Below, in pieces: positions 24,994 through 33,604 of a stretch of DNA of 38,067 bases. Position numbers and translations under genes: made by a program. Each line of letters begins with the position of its first letter. Position 1 is the stretch's first letter. Origin of the DNA: an uncultured Comamonadaceae bacterium (GTDB taxonomy: Bacteria; Pseudomonadota; Gammaproteobacteria; Burkholderiales; Burkholderiaceae); contig CAMLSD010000046.1 of the NCBI GenBank assembly GCA_946482595.1, positions 1-38,067 of the forward strand, read 5' to 3'. The notes beneath the pieces were generated by a model, which worked only from the letters and a program-made list of their open reading frames with translations, had not been told where the DNA came from and searched no databases.

Positions 24994-27900
24994 GCGCACC
25001 CACGGCACCGGGCGACAGGTGCCAGCCCAGCGGGTACCGCACGGCGCTGGGCAACAGGTTGATCGCCGTCACCGGCGCCTGCACGGCGCGCGCCGCGGCG
25101 CCACCCAGGGCCTCGCGTGCGCTCAGCACCGCTGCCCCCTGCCGGGCCTCGGCCAGCTGACCATTGGCGCCGATACCCGATACCCGCAGTGCCGCCACCC
25201 CCGGCCCGAGCAGGTCGAGGAAGGGCGGAGCCGCCGGTGAACACACCGGCTGCCCCGGGACGTAGGACACGCCGAAGTCCGCCCGGCAGGAGGCGGGTTG
25301 TGGCAGGGCGACGTCCTGGGCGAGGGGCTGGGCCGGAGGATGGCAGGCGCCACCACGCAGGGCCTGCGGGTCGGACAGATTGCGCAGCATCAGGACCTGC
25401 GGCACCAGGTGCTCGCGCAACCAGGTGCGCTGCGCTGCCGGCATCGCCAGGCAGGCGGTGTAGGCGTCCGCGTCGGCGTCCTGGGGTGCCACCACCAGGC
25501 AGCGGGCAAGACTGCGCACCAGGTCGGCGGTGGTCTGGGCGCCACTGTTGTCGAAATAGCCGCCATCACCCAGGTGACCGCAGTGCCGCGGCGGGTTCGC
25601 GGCGGTGGCGCGGCCGGGGCCCGCGTGGGCCTGGTCGCGCACCTCGCAGGATGATCCGGCGCCGTGCAGCGACCCCATGGCATTGATGAACGGGAACCGG
25701 GCGGAATTGTGTGCGGCTGTGCCCAGGGGCATGTCCAACAGGGTCATGCCCAACTGGTCGCGAGCCCCGGGGAGGTACTGCGGGCTCACCGCCAGATCGC
25801 TCGCGACGGCACGTTCCCCGGTCTCGATCCAGGTGGCATTGAGCAGCAGGTAGGGCCGGTGCGCCGTGGCCACGCCCGCCGCGGGCCCGGACTGCACCAG
25901 GGTGTGCCGCAGGCCCGGCACCGCCGCCTCCAGCCCCTGCTCGAACCAGGCACCGCGCGACATGAAGCCGCAGCCGGGGGTACGACACAACGAGGTGGGC
26001 AGCACCCGCGCAATGCCGTCGTCCAGCAGCCATGCGCCCAGCAGCGGTGACAGCAGATCCGTCGATGCAAACCGGTCGATGCACTCAGACGCCGGCCCGC
26101 TTGCCTGCCGGCAGGCGCGGTACACCGCCGCACCGACCGCCCCGCCCGACACCCCCGAGATCGAGAAGGTGCGCGCCTCGAAGGCCGCATCGAGTTCGGT
26201 GGCGCGCTGCAGCGCCAGGGCCGTCCAGACCGCGGCCCGGATGCCGCCGCCCTCGGTGGACACGAAGTACACCGTGTAGCCACCCGCATCGTCCAGAGGC
26301 AGCGCGCAGCTCGCAGACTTGTCGCTGCCCGGCTGGCACAAGTGCGACAGCCACTGCGCCAGCGCGGCATCCAGCCGGGGGCGGGAAGACGCCTGCGGGG
26401 GGTTGTCGTGAGGCCGCCGACTGGTCGCGATGTCATTGCCCAGCAGCATCACGACCACCAGCCCGCCGACCAGCGATGCCAGCAGTGCCAGCAGACTGCG
26501 CCGCGACATGCGCTGCGTGCGGTCGGTGACGGCCCATGCCTTTCTCAGGGCCACCACGTAGGTGGCCACCAGCACGGCGGCCAGCAGCAGCGCACAGGCC
26601 CACATCCGCAGCAGCCCCGCCGGATCGGTCGTGTTGTTGTCCACCGGCGGCCACAGCCGGTGGTTGTCGGCCCAGCCCAGCGCGCCGAATGCCCCGACCA
26701 GCACGACCAGCAGCAGCACCCAGGGCCGGGCCTGATGGATCTCGAGCATCGACAGCCAGCCGAAAAAGCTCAGCCAGACCGCCAGCGACAGCAGGATCAC
26801 CGGCAGCGCCATCGTGGGCACCCGATCCCCCGTCCACGGCACCCAGGTGGACGGGATCACGTCGATCAGACGACAGAGCAACAGCAGGGCCAGCGCCACG
26901 ATCGGCAGGAGGTCGGGCGTGATGCGCCAGTGCCTCACCATGCCGTCAAGGCTGTATTTGCCCTCACGCCGCCAGGCCGATCGGGACTCGCACCCGACCA
27001 CCCGGCTGGAGAAACCGGCGTATTCGCGCCAGCCGTCCCAGCGCAGCACGTTGTAGTAGCCCCCGCTCGAGGCCACCTGGGCGCGGTGGCGCAGGAACCA
27101 GCCGCCGCCAAGGATCACCCCCAGCCCGAAGACCAGCACGCCGGCGCTCGGGCCCAGGCAGGCGAGCCGGCTGCCGTCAGCGGTGGGCCCGCCGAACTGC
27201 GCCTGCGCCATGTCACGCAGCGCCTGGCCGCACAGCACCACGATGCATCCGACCGGCCACATCGACAGCAGCCGGGCCCAGTCGCGCGCGAAGATGTCCT
27301 CGTAGCGCAAGTCGCCCACCGTGGCCGGCGACCCGCCTTCCGGGCCCTCGCCGTGCCCGAGGAGCTGGCAGGCACTGCGCGTCCACAACCAGCAACTGAA
27401 GACGAACAGCCGCAGGGCCCAGGCCGAGGCCAGCACCACCAGGACCGCGCCCAGCATCCGGCTGAAGCCGTCGCCGTCGGTCCCGATGAATCCGTTGTGC
27501 AGGGCGGCGGCAATGGCCGCCACGACATCACGCGACTGGTCCATGCCGACCGTCAGGCCGGTCATCAGCGCCAGCACCAGCAGCACGTAGCGGCTGCGCC
27601 AGGCGCAGTCGGCCATCGCACGGCGCAACCGGGCACGCCTGACGGGTTCGGTGACGAGCGGGTCGTCGGCCGTCGCTGCCGAGGCATGGCGCAGCATCGC
27701 GCCGGTGAGCCACAGCAACACCCCGGCGATCAGCACCAGCGCCACGGCCCCCATCGCCAGCGGCTTGACCTGATGCGCCCCACAGCTGAGCTGCCAGGGC
27801 CCCAGACCGGACGGCTGGCAGGCTGTGCTCCACCAGGCCCAGGCCGGAACGACCAGCACGGCGGCGCCCAGCGTGATCAGCGCCACCACCACACCCTGCT

Positions 27901-28525
27901 CGTGCCACCATTGGCGCGTGATCGGCAGCCGGCAGACCAGGCCGATGGAACACAGGCTCAAGGCGGCGGCCGCCAGGGTGCCGTGACCGGGATCCAGGCG
28001 GGCCAGGCCCCCGGCGTTTTCGATGACGTCCGCCACCAGCAGGACCCAGGTCGGCACGGTGAACACCGCCAGCAGGCTGCGCCAGGGCACGACCGCATCG
28101 GGGCGGCGTTCACGGGTCAGCACCAGGGCGAGCTTGTGCCCGAACTGCAGCAGGAAGGCGGCATACAGCGGCACGAACACCAGGCCGTCGAGGCCCAGAT
28201 AGGCCCAGGCGAGCAACTGCCCGCAGGCGCCCCACAGGCCCAGCATCGCCTGCACCGGCCCCGTGGCGCCCTGGTCGACCCAGCCGAGCAGGTCTTCGAC
28301 CCCCCATCCCGACCGAACGTACAGCGCAGACTGGATCAGGTAGAGCCCCAGCAGCGTGCCCGCCATGGCCGCGCCCAGCTGGCGCGTGCTCAGCAGCGGC
28401 TGGCGCAGGCGGTCACCCAGGCCCGCCAGCACGCGCGCGGTGATCCCGAGCGTGTCCAGCAAGCGGTCCCAGACGGATCGATCCGCCGGAACCGGAACGG
28501 CGCCTCCTGCAGCATCCGTGGCCAT
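24926..28525 (-). CDS. Giant membrane protein with patatin-like phospholipase domain
   Basis: Protein of 1199 residues. About 14-15 hydrophobic segments fill residues 50-690. A soluble patatin-type domain then shows the oxyanion loop EGGGIRAA (about 757-764), the nucleophile elbow GVSGG with Ser near 792, and the catalytic Asp in GDGGYFDNSG near 987. All three catalytic elements are intact, so an acyl hydrolase or phospholipase acting at the inner membrane is likely. Bacterial patatins are usually 300-400 residues; such a large polytopic N-terminal region is unusual. Cys-rich inserts near the elbow (CRTPGCG, SSCEVRDQ) are compatible with a periplasmic domain, which would depend on an odd or even helix count that I cannot fix. 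It stands alone, divergent from a GntR operon. Confidence 0.88.
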   Translation of the reverse strand: MATDAAGGAVPVPADRSVWDRLLDTLGITARVLAGLGDRLRQPLLSTRQLGAAMAGTLLGLYLIQSALYVRSGWGVEDLLGWVDQGATGPVQAMLGLWGACGQLLAWAYLGLDGLVFVPLYAAFLLQFGHKLALVLTRERRPDAVVPWRSLLAVFTVPTWVLLVADVIENAGGLARLDPGHGTLAAAALSLCSIGLVCRLPITRQWWHEQGVVVALITLGAAVLVVPAWAWWSTACQPSGLGPWQLSCGAHQVKPLAMGAVALVLIAGVLLWLTGAMLRHASAATADDPLVTEPVRRARLRRAMADCAWRSRYVLLVLALMTGLTVGMDQSRDVVAAIAAALHNGFIGTDGDGFSRMLGAVLVVLASAWALRLFVFSCWLWTRSACQLLGHGEGPEGGSPATVGDLRYEDIFARDWARLLSMWPVGCIVVLCGQALRDMAQAQFGGPTADGSRLACLGPSAGVLVFGLGVILGGGWFLRHRAQVASSGGYYNVLRWDGWREYAGFSSRVVGCESRSAWRREGKYSLDGMVRHWRITPDLLPIVALALLLLCRLIDVIPSTWVPWTGDRVPTMALPVILLSLAVWLSFFGWLSMLEIHQARPWVLLLVVLVGAFGALGWADNHRLWPPVDNNTTDPAGLLRMWACALLLAAVLVATYVVALRKAWAVTDRTQRMSRRSLLALLASLVGGLVVVMLLGNDIATSRRPHDNPPQASSRPRLDAALAQWLSHLCQPGSDKSASCALPLDDAGGYTVYFVSTEGGGIRAAVWTALALQRATELDAAFEARTFSISGVSGGAVGAAVYRACRQASGPASECIDRFASTDLLSPLLGAWLLDDGIARVLPTSLCRTPGCGFMSRGAWFEQGLEAAVPGLRHTLVQSGPAAGVATAHRPYLLLNATWIETGERAVASDLAVSPQYLPGARDQLGMTLLDMPLGTAAHNSARFPFINAMGSLHGAGSSCEVRDQAHAGPGRATAANPPRHCGHLGDGGYFDNSGAQTTADLVRSLARCLVVAPQDADADAYTACLAMPAAQRTWLREHLVPQVLMLRNLSDPQALRGGACHPPAQPLAQDVALPQPASCRADFGVSYVPGQPVCSPAAPPFLDLLGPGVAALRVSGIGANGQLAEARQGAAVLSAREALGGAAARAVQAPVTAINLLPSAVRYPLGWHLSPGAVGALRQAAADCQVVPALQPGGRPGP

Positions 28526-28649
28526 GGTCCACCCCGCCTGTGCGGCACCCGGCGTCGGATGCCCTGAACATGATTAGAGGGCAGCGTCGGCCGACTGGCA
28601 ACCATCAAGATGGAGGAGGAGGATGACGGCGTCTGGTGAAATTGCTCGC

Positions 28650-28677
28650 TTGAACTAGTCCTATAGAGGACTATACT
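28650..28677 (+). promoter_or_regulatory. Promoter and embedded operator of the GntR gene
   Basis: TTGAAC (28650-28655) and TATACT (28672-28677) are 16 bp apart, giving a start near 28684. The spacer is filled by the inverted repeat TAGTCCT-ATAG-AGGACTA (28656-28673), which reaches into the -10. A bound regulator would exclude RNA polymerase, so autorepression is expected. Confidence 0.75.
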
Positions 28678-28715
28678 TCGCAACCATCCCTGATGTGATT
28701 GGACCCGGGCCGACC

Positions 28716-29456
28716 ATGACCACACCGCCACTGTCGCTTGTTCCTGCAGAACCTGGCCAGAGCCGTTACGGTGCGCTGGCCGCCGCCTTGCGCCAGCGCA
28801 TCGTGGCGGGTGAATGGCCGCCCGGGCAGGCCCTGCCTGCGGAGACCACGCTGGCGGCCGAGCATGGCGTGGCCCTGGGCACGCTGCGCCGGGCACTCGA
28901 CGTGCTCGACGACCAGGGCCTGATCGAACGGGTGCACGGGCGAGGCACCTTCGTGCGCGCCGGGCTGAGCGGCGCACCGATGTTGCGGTTCTTCCGCTTC
29001 GGCGCGGCCGACGGTGAGGTGCCCCGCTCGCGCATCCTGGCGCGGCGCAGTGTCAGTGCGTCGGCCGAGGTGGCGCGCCGCCTGGGGCTGGGCCGCGGCG
29101 AGCCGGTGCTGTACCTCCAGCGCCTGCGCTCCCTGGCCGGTCAGCCCTGCCTAATCGAAGACATCTGGCTGCCGTTGCCGCAATTCAGCGCCCTGGTCGA
29201 CGGCGACCCCGGCGACTGGGGCGACCTGCTCTATCCCCTGTTTGCGCAACGGTGTGCCGTGCATGTGACACGGGCCACCGACGAGATCGCCTTCGCCGCA
29301 CTGACCGCCGCCCAGGCGCGTGCGCTGCAGCTCCAGGCCGGCCACCCCTGTGCGGTCGTGACCCGACAGGCACATGACCTCGCCGGCCGCTGCGTGGAGA
29401 TGCGCGTCTCGCGCGGCGATGCGCACGCCTTTCACTACACCGTGACCCTCACCTGA
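28716..29456 (+). CDS. GntR/HutC-family transcriptional regulator
   Basis: Regulator of 246 residues. The winged-helix GntR domain has the typical LRQRIVAGEWPPGQALPAET and GVALGTLRRALDVLDDQGLIERVHGRGTFV stretches (about 25-85). The UTRA effector domain follows (about 95-245) with LYLQRLRSLAGQPCLIEDIWLP and the final FHYTVTL. The family senses small metabolites. It precedes a Bug binding protein and an amidohydrolase on the same strand by 20 bp, so it should control this small catabolic operon. The ATG at 28716 is preferred; the GTG at 28695 would begin only 11 bp after the predicted transcript start. Confidence 0.93.
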   Translation: MTTPPLSLVPAEPGQSRYGALAAALRQRIVAGEWPPGQALPAETTLAAEHGVALGTLRRALDVLDDQGLIERVHGRGTFVRAGLSGAPMLRFFRFGAADGEVPRSRILARRSVSASAEVARRLGLGRGEPVLYLQRLRSLAGQPCLIEDIWLPLPQFSALVDGDPGDWGDLLYPLFAQRCAVHVTRATDEIAFAALTAAQARALQLQAGHPCAVVTRQAHDLAGRCVEMRVSRGDAHAFHYTVTLT

Positions 29457-29476
29457 CCCCGAACCGGAGACACCTC

Positions 29477-30454
29477 ATGCCCTTGACTCGCCTGAATCGC
29501 CGCGGCTTCGCCGCCACTGCCGCCGGCCTGGCCGCTGCGTTTGTACTGCCAGCCCGGGCCGCCGAGATCGCCGGCGGCAAGCCCGTCACGCTGCTGGTGT
29601 CCTACCCGGCCGGTGGCGGTGCGGACGTGATGGCCCGGCTGATCGCCCCGCGCATGGCCGAAGTCCTCGGCCAGAGCGTGATCGTCGAGAACAAGCCTGG
29701 CGCCAGCGGCACCATCGCGGCCGGCCAGGTGGCACGTGCCACGCCAGACGGCTCGACCCTGCTGCTGGATGCCTCGTCGTATGCGGTCAATCCGGCCCTG
29801 TTCCCCAAGCTGCCCTATCACCCCGACACCGCCTTCGCACCGCTGGCGGTGCTGGCCCAGTTCCCGAACGTGCTGGTCTGCACGCCGGGGTTCGAGGCGC
29901 GCAATGTGGCCGACGTGCTGCGCCTGGCACGCGCCAGGCCGCGGGCGCTGGCCTATGCCTCGTCGGGCAATGGCTCGGCCCAGCATCTGGCAGGGGCCCT
30001 GTTCGAACAGCTGGCCGGGGTCGAGCTGACCCATGTGCCCTACCGCGGTGGCGGCCCGGCACTCAACGACGTCATGGGCGGGCAGGTGCCGCTGTTTTTT
30101 GCCAACGTGGCCTCGTCGCTGGGTCACATCCAGTCCGGCCGGCTGCGCCCGCTGGCCGTGACCGCGCCCGTGCGCTGCCGCGCCCTGCCCGACGTCCCCA
30201 CCATGGCCGAGGCTGGCGTCAAGGGGCATGAGGTGCTCGAGTGGAACCCGGTGCTGGCACCTTCGGGGGTGCCCCGTGCGGTGCAGGACCGGCTGGCCGG
30301 CGCCATCCGCCGCGCGATGGCCGACCCGGAAGTGCTGGGGCGTGTGCGCGCCCTGGGCGGCGATGTCTTTTCAGGCGCACCCGGCCCTTTTCTCAAGGAC
30401 CAGCGCACCTTGTGGGCCGGCGTGATCAAGGCGCGAGGCATCACCCGTGACTGA
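29477..30454 (+). CDS. Bug/TctC-family tripartite tricarboxylate transporter binding protein
   Basis: Periplasmic binding protein of 325 residues. The signal sequence contains RRGFAATAAGLAAAFVLPARA, a twin-arginine-like start, cleaved near ARA. Family motifs are clear: VTLLVSYPAGGGADVMARLIAPRMAE, VIVENKPGASGTIAAGQVARATPDG, LTHVPYRGGGPALNDVMGGQVPLFFAN and RPLAVTAPVR. Bug proteins bind carboxylates or amides and are highly expanded in Burkholderiales. No TctA/TctB membrane genes are nearby, so it may use components encoded elsewhere or act as a signal receptor. GGAG precedes the ATG. The gene overlaps the amidohydrolase start by 8 bp. Confidence 0.95.
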   Translation: MPLTRLNRRGFAATAAGLAAAFVLPARAAEIAGGKPVTLLVSYPAGGGADVMARLIAPRMAEVLGQSVIVENKPGASGTIAAGQVARATPDGSTLLLDASSYAVNPALFPKLPYHPDTAFAPLAVLAQFPNVLVCTPGFEARNVADVLRLARARPRALAYASSGNGSAQHLAGALFEQLAGVELTHVPYRGGGPALNDVMGGQVPLFFANVASSLGHIQSGRLRPLAVTAPVRCRALPDVPTMAEAGVKGHEVLEWNPVLAPSGVPRAVQDRLAGAIRRAMADPEVLGRVRALGGDVFSGAPGPFLKDQRTLWAGVIKARGITRD

Positions 30455-31259
30455 TCCCCTGACCCTGCCACCCGGTTGGGATTGCCATGTGCACGTCTTC
30501 GACGGCGCGGCACCGGTGCGCGAAGGCCACTACCGCCCCGTCGATCGCCGACTGCCCGAGATCGAGGCCGTGGCAGCGAAGGAGGGCGTCGGCCACCTGG
30601 TGCTCGTGCAGCCCAGCGTCTACGGCACCGACAACCGCGTGCTGCTCGACGCGCTGAAGGTCGAGCCGGCGCGCCATCGCGCAGTGGTCGTGCTGGCCGA
30701 CACCACCCCCGACACCATGCTTGAAGCCATGCACCGGGCAGGCGCACGCGGTGCCCGGCTCAACCGCGTGTCGCCGGTCGGTGAGGCGGCCGACGCCACC
30801 GCCCGCCACACGGCCCTCGCACCGCGCCTGCACGCGCTGGGCTGGCATCTGCAGTGGTACGCCCAGGCCGCCGACCTGCCGACGATCGCCCGGCTGCACC
30901 AGCGGCAGAACTCACCGGTGGCCGTGCTCGACCACCTGGCCGGACTGCACCTCGACATCGCGCACGACCCCAACGCCTGGGCGGCCCTGAGCGATCTCGC
31001 CGCCGCGGGCGCCTGGGTCAAGCTGTCGGGCTGGTACCGCCTGGGCGACACCGCCCCCTACACCCGGCTCGTACCGGTGGTGCAGCGTCTGGCCTCTGTG
31101 TTCGGCGACCGCATGGTCTGGGGCTCGGACTGGCCGCACACCAGTTTTGCCAGGGGCGAGGCGCCCGCCTATGCCCGCCACTGGGATCCCGTCGTGCAGG
31201 CGCTGGGCGCGCAGCGGGCGGCACAGGTGCGGGCTGCCGGGGCGGTGCTGTATCGGTGA
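30447..31259 (+). CDS. Amidohydrolase-family TIM-barrel hydrolase
   Basis: Protein of 270 residues in the Amidohydro_2 group (COG3618), which includes 2-pyrone-4,6-dicarboxylate lactonase, 4-sulfomuconolactonase and related lactone hydrolases. Visible metal or catalytic residues are WDCHVHVFD (His14, His16), HLAGLHLDIAH in the barrel middle and VWGSDWPHTSF with the key Asp near 228. The gene starts at a GTG overlapping the Bug gene stop, indicating coupling. Together with a carboxylate-binding protein this suggests uptake and ring opening of a lactone or organic acid; the exact substrate is unknown. Confidence 0.9.
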   Translation: MTDPLTLPPGWDCHVHVFDGAAPVREGHYRPVDRRLPEIEAVAAKEGVGHLVLVQPSVYGTDNRVLLDALKVEPARHRAVVVLADTTPDTMLEAMHRAGARGARLNRVSPVGEAADATARHTALAPRLHALGWHLQWYAQAADLPTIARLHQRQNSPVAVLDHLAGLHLDIAHDPNAWAALSDLAAAGAWVKLSGWYRLGDTAPYTRLVPVVQRLASVFGDRMVWGSDWPHTSFARGEAPAYARHWDPVVQALGAQRAAQVRAAGAVLYR

Positions 31260-31297
31260 GCGCACCCAGGGGTGGCGACGCGCCACGGGCTGTGCCG

Positions 31298-31618
31298 TCA
31301 AGCCGGGTCGGCGCTCAGCGCCGCATCGCACCCGGTGCCTGCCGAGATCCAGCGAGTGGCCAGGCGGCGCACCAGCGGCGCCGACCAGCGCAGGCCGCGT
31401 GGCAGGTGCCGTCGCGGCGCGTGCAGCAGGCCGCATCGGTACAAGCCTGACGTGTCGACCCACACCAGCGCGGTGCAGGTGCCGCTGCGCCGGTGGCTCA
31501 CCAGCATGCCCAGCGGGCAGGGCTCGCTGGCGCAGCAGATGCCGCAGCCATTGCAGGCGGCGCCCTCGGGCGGTTTGGCCGGTGCGGCCGCATGGATGTG
31601 GATGACTCGGGCGGTCAT
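31298..31618 (-). CDS. Small cysteine-cluster protein, YkgJ-like
   Basis: Protein of 106 residues. A cysteine-rich core CNGCGICCASEPCPLG (about 22-37), followed by SGTCTALVW and YRCGLL, gives the C-x2-C-x2-C-C spacing seen in YkgJ-type cysteine cluster proteins that may bind zinc or an iron-sulfur cluster. The remaining C-terminus is basic. The start at 31618 is chosen from the MTARVIHIHAA sequence; a longer frame to 31669 is Arg-rich and less likely. It is convergent with the amidohydrolase and 85 bp downstream of the Lrp gene on the same strand. Function is unknown. Confidence 0.72.
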   Translation of the reverse strand: MTARVIHIHAAAPAKPPEGAACNGCGICCASEPCPLGMLVSHRRSGTCTALVWVDTSGLYRCGLLHAPRRHLPRGLRWSAPLVRRLATRWISAGTGCDAALSADPA

Positions 31619-31703
31619 CACCGGATCATCGTCGCCGCTGCCGCGGCGCAATCGCGGAAAAAGAAGCACCGCCGCCGGTCACTTCAGGGCCAGCGGGACC
31701 CTT

Positions 31704-32204
31704 TCAGTCCGCAGGCCGACCGGCGGGCGCCAGCGGCACCTGCAGGCCGCTCTTGATGCTGTCGATCACCACCTGGGTCGTCATGCGCCCGATCTGCGGC
31801 ACGGCCGCCATCAGGCGCGCGCACAAGGCGTCATAGGCCGGCATCGACGGTGCCAGCACCACGGCGACCAGGTCCACCTCGCCGGTCACATACCAGGCCT
31901 GCTGCACCATCGGTTCCTCGGCCAGCCGGCGGCGCAGGTCGGCCAGCGCCGCATAGTTCTCGCGCTCGATGGCCATGCCGCACAGCAGGGTCAGCAGGCC
32001 GCCCACGGCCGCCGGGTCGAGCACAGCCACCTCGGCGCGGATCACGCCCCGCTCGCGCAGCCGCTTGAGCCGGCGCTGCACGGCCGAGGCCGACAGACCG
32101 ATCTCGCTGGCAATCGCCTCGGCCTTGCAGTGGGCATCGCGCTGCACGCGCGACAGGATGTGCCGGTCGAAATCGTCGATCGCAACGGGGGCTGGGGCAT
32201 TCAT
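31704..32204 (-). CDS. Lrp/AsnC-family transcriptional regulator
   Basis: Regulator of 166 residues. The N-terminal HTH covers about 10-55 (DDFDRHILSRVQRDAHCKAEAIASEIGLSASAVQRRLKRLRERGVI) and the RAM ligand-binding domain about 70-155, with VQQAWYVTGEVDLVAVVLAP as its conserved centre. Lrp proteins of this size sense amino acids. It is divergent from the PLP sulfur-amino-acid enzyme with a 123-bp gap, so it most likely controls that operon in response to methionine, cysteine or a related compound. The gap holds a GACGCGGC/GCCGCGTC dyad (32226-32244), a possible binding site. Confidence 0.93.
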   Translation of the reverse strand: MNAPAPVAIDDFDRHILSRVQRDAHCKAEAIASEIGLSASAVQRRLKRLRERGVIRAEVAVLDPAAVGGLLTLLCGMAIERENYAALADLRRRLAEEPMVQQAWYVTGEVDLVAVVLAPSMPAYDALCARLMAAVPQIGRMTTQVVIDSIKSGLQVPLAPAGRPAD

Positions 32205-32225
32205 GACGCTGCAGTTTAGGGCCGC

Positions 32226-32244
32226 GACGCGGCTCAGCCGCGTC
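32226..32244. promoter_or_regulatory. Dyad in the Lrp/PLP intergenic region
   Basis: GACGCGGC and GCCGCGTC flank a TCA loop, 22 bp upstream of the Lrp start codon. It could be an operator or a hairpin in the leader; Lrp sites are usually weaker palindromes, so the link to this regulator is tentative. Confidence 0.35.
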
Positions 32245-32327
32245 CGGCGCGTTAGCGTGCGGCGCCGCCGCGTTGCACCCGGCCCGATTGCGGCCCGGCG
32301 GCACGGCGGCTGCCCATACTCGGGCGC

Positions 32328-33563
32328 ATGTCAACGTCTTCAGCCGCTCCCGACACCCACTGGGCCGCCGCCACACGAGCCCTGCATGCCGGCCTGCAGA
32401 TCGACCCGGCAACCGGTGCGATCGCCCCGGGCATCGCTGCCTCGGTCAACCATGTGTTCACCCCCGGCGAGGCCGCGTTTTCGGCCAGCGGCATCGACGA
32501 CATGGCCCGGCTGCCCTATCTGTACGCCCGCTGGGGCAACCCCACGGTGCGCCAGCTCGAACTGCGCCTGGCCGCGCTGGAAGGCGCTGACGACGCCCTG
32601 GCCACCGCCACAGGTGTGGCCGCCATCGCGGCCATCTGCTTCGGTCTGCTGCGCGCGGGCGACCACGTGATCGTGAGCGACGTCTGCTACGCCGGCGCCA
32701 ACGAACTGATGCGCCGGCTGCTGCCCGACTTCGGCGTGGAAGTCACGCCGGTCAATCTGTCCCGCCCGGCCGAGCTGCAGGCTGCGCTGCGCCCGGCGAC
32801 CCGGCTCGTGCATGCCGAAACCCCCTGCAACCCGCTGCTGCGCCTGACCGATCTGCGCGCCGTGTCCGAGATCACGCGAGCGCACGGCGCCTGGCTGTCG
32901 GTCGACTCGACACTGGCCACGCCGATGCTCACCCAGCCGCTGGCGCTGGGCGCGGACCTGGTGGTGCATTCGCTCACCAAGTTCATCAACGGCCATGGCG
33001 ATGCGCTGGGTGGCGCGGTGATCGGCCGGCGCGAACTGATTGCCAGGCTGCGCGCGCGCGCCGGTGTCTACCTGGGTGCCAGCCTGTCGGCCCACAACGC
33101 ATGGCTGATCCTGCGCGGCATCGACACCTTGTCCGCCCGCATGCGCACCGCGTGCAATACCGCAGGCGTGCTGGCGAACTTCCTGAGCACCCACCCTGCG
33201 GTGCGGCAGGTGTCGTGGCCAGGGCTGGCAAGCCACCCTCAGCACACGCTGGCACGGCAGCAGATGCCGGGCTTCGGTGCGGTGCTGACCTTCCAGGTGC
33301 AGGGCGACCCTCAGGTCGTGGCCGAGCGGCTGGCCCGCCGCCTGCGCATCGTGCACTACGCGTTTTCGCTCGGCCACCAGCGCAGCCTGGTGGTGTGGCT
33401 GGGCACCGAGGACATGATGCGCAGCACCTACGAGCTGCAGGGCGAGGCGCTGGCCGACTACCGGCGGCATGCCGGCGACGGCATCTTCCGGCTCAGCGTC
33501 GGCCTCGAAGACCCGGCCGACCTCATCGCCGACCTCGACCAGGCCCTGCGCAACACCGATTGA
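32328..33563 (+). CDS. Cys/Met metabolism PLP-dependent lyase or synthase
   Basis: Enzyme of 411 residues in the trans-sulfuration family (cystathionine gamma-synthase/lyase, methionine gamma-lyase). The PLP lysine is Lys218 in HSLTKFINGHGD. Other hallmarks are YARWGNPT (Tyr66, Arg68, phosphate from the neighbouring subunit), the Tyr121 stacking residue in VCYAGANEL, ETPCNPLLRLTD and SVDSTLATP with Asp193. The usual YGGT/YGCT after the stacking Tyr is replaced by YAGA and the VDNTF motif by VDSTL, so the Cys of methionine gamma-lyase is missing. Exact activity (beta- or gamma-elimination or synthase) cannot be fixed. It begins an operon with a binding lipoprotein and MmuM and is divergent from an Lrp regulator. 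Confidence 0.9.
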   Translation: MSTSSAAPDTHWAAATRALHAGLQIDPATGAIAPGIAASVNHVFTPGEAAFSASGIDDMARLPYLYARWGNPTVRQLELRLAALEGADDALATATGVAAIAAICFGLLRAGDHVIVSDVCYAGANELMRRLLPDFGVEVTPVNLSRPAELQAALRPATRLVHAETPCNPLLRLTDLRAVSEITRAHGAWLSVDSTLATPMLTQPLALGADLVVHSLTKFINGHGDALGGAVIGRRELIARLRARAGVYLGASLSAHNAWLILRGIDTLSARMRTACNTAGVLANFLSTHPAVRQVSWPGLASHPQHTLARQQMPGFGAVLTFQVQGDPQVVAERLARRLRIVHYAFSLGHQRSLVVWLGTEDMMRSTYELQGEALADYRRHAGDGIFRLSVGLEDPADLIADLDQALRNTD

Positions 33564-33604
33564 GCGCCTTGACCTTTCCTTCCACCCTCACCCCACCTGC
33601 AACC

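Noticed and set aside
26342..28567. A 741-codon open frame on the plus strand opposite the patatin gene
   Set aside because: Its product is rich in Gln, His, Arg and Gly without any domain, as expected from the antisense of high-GC coding DNA; the minus-strand frame has clear patatin motifs.
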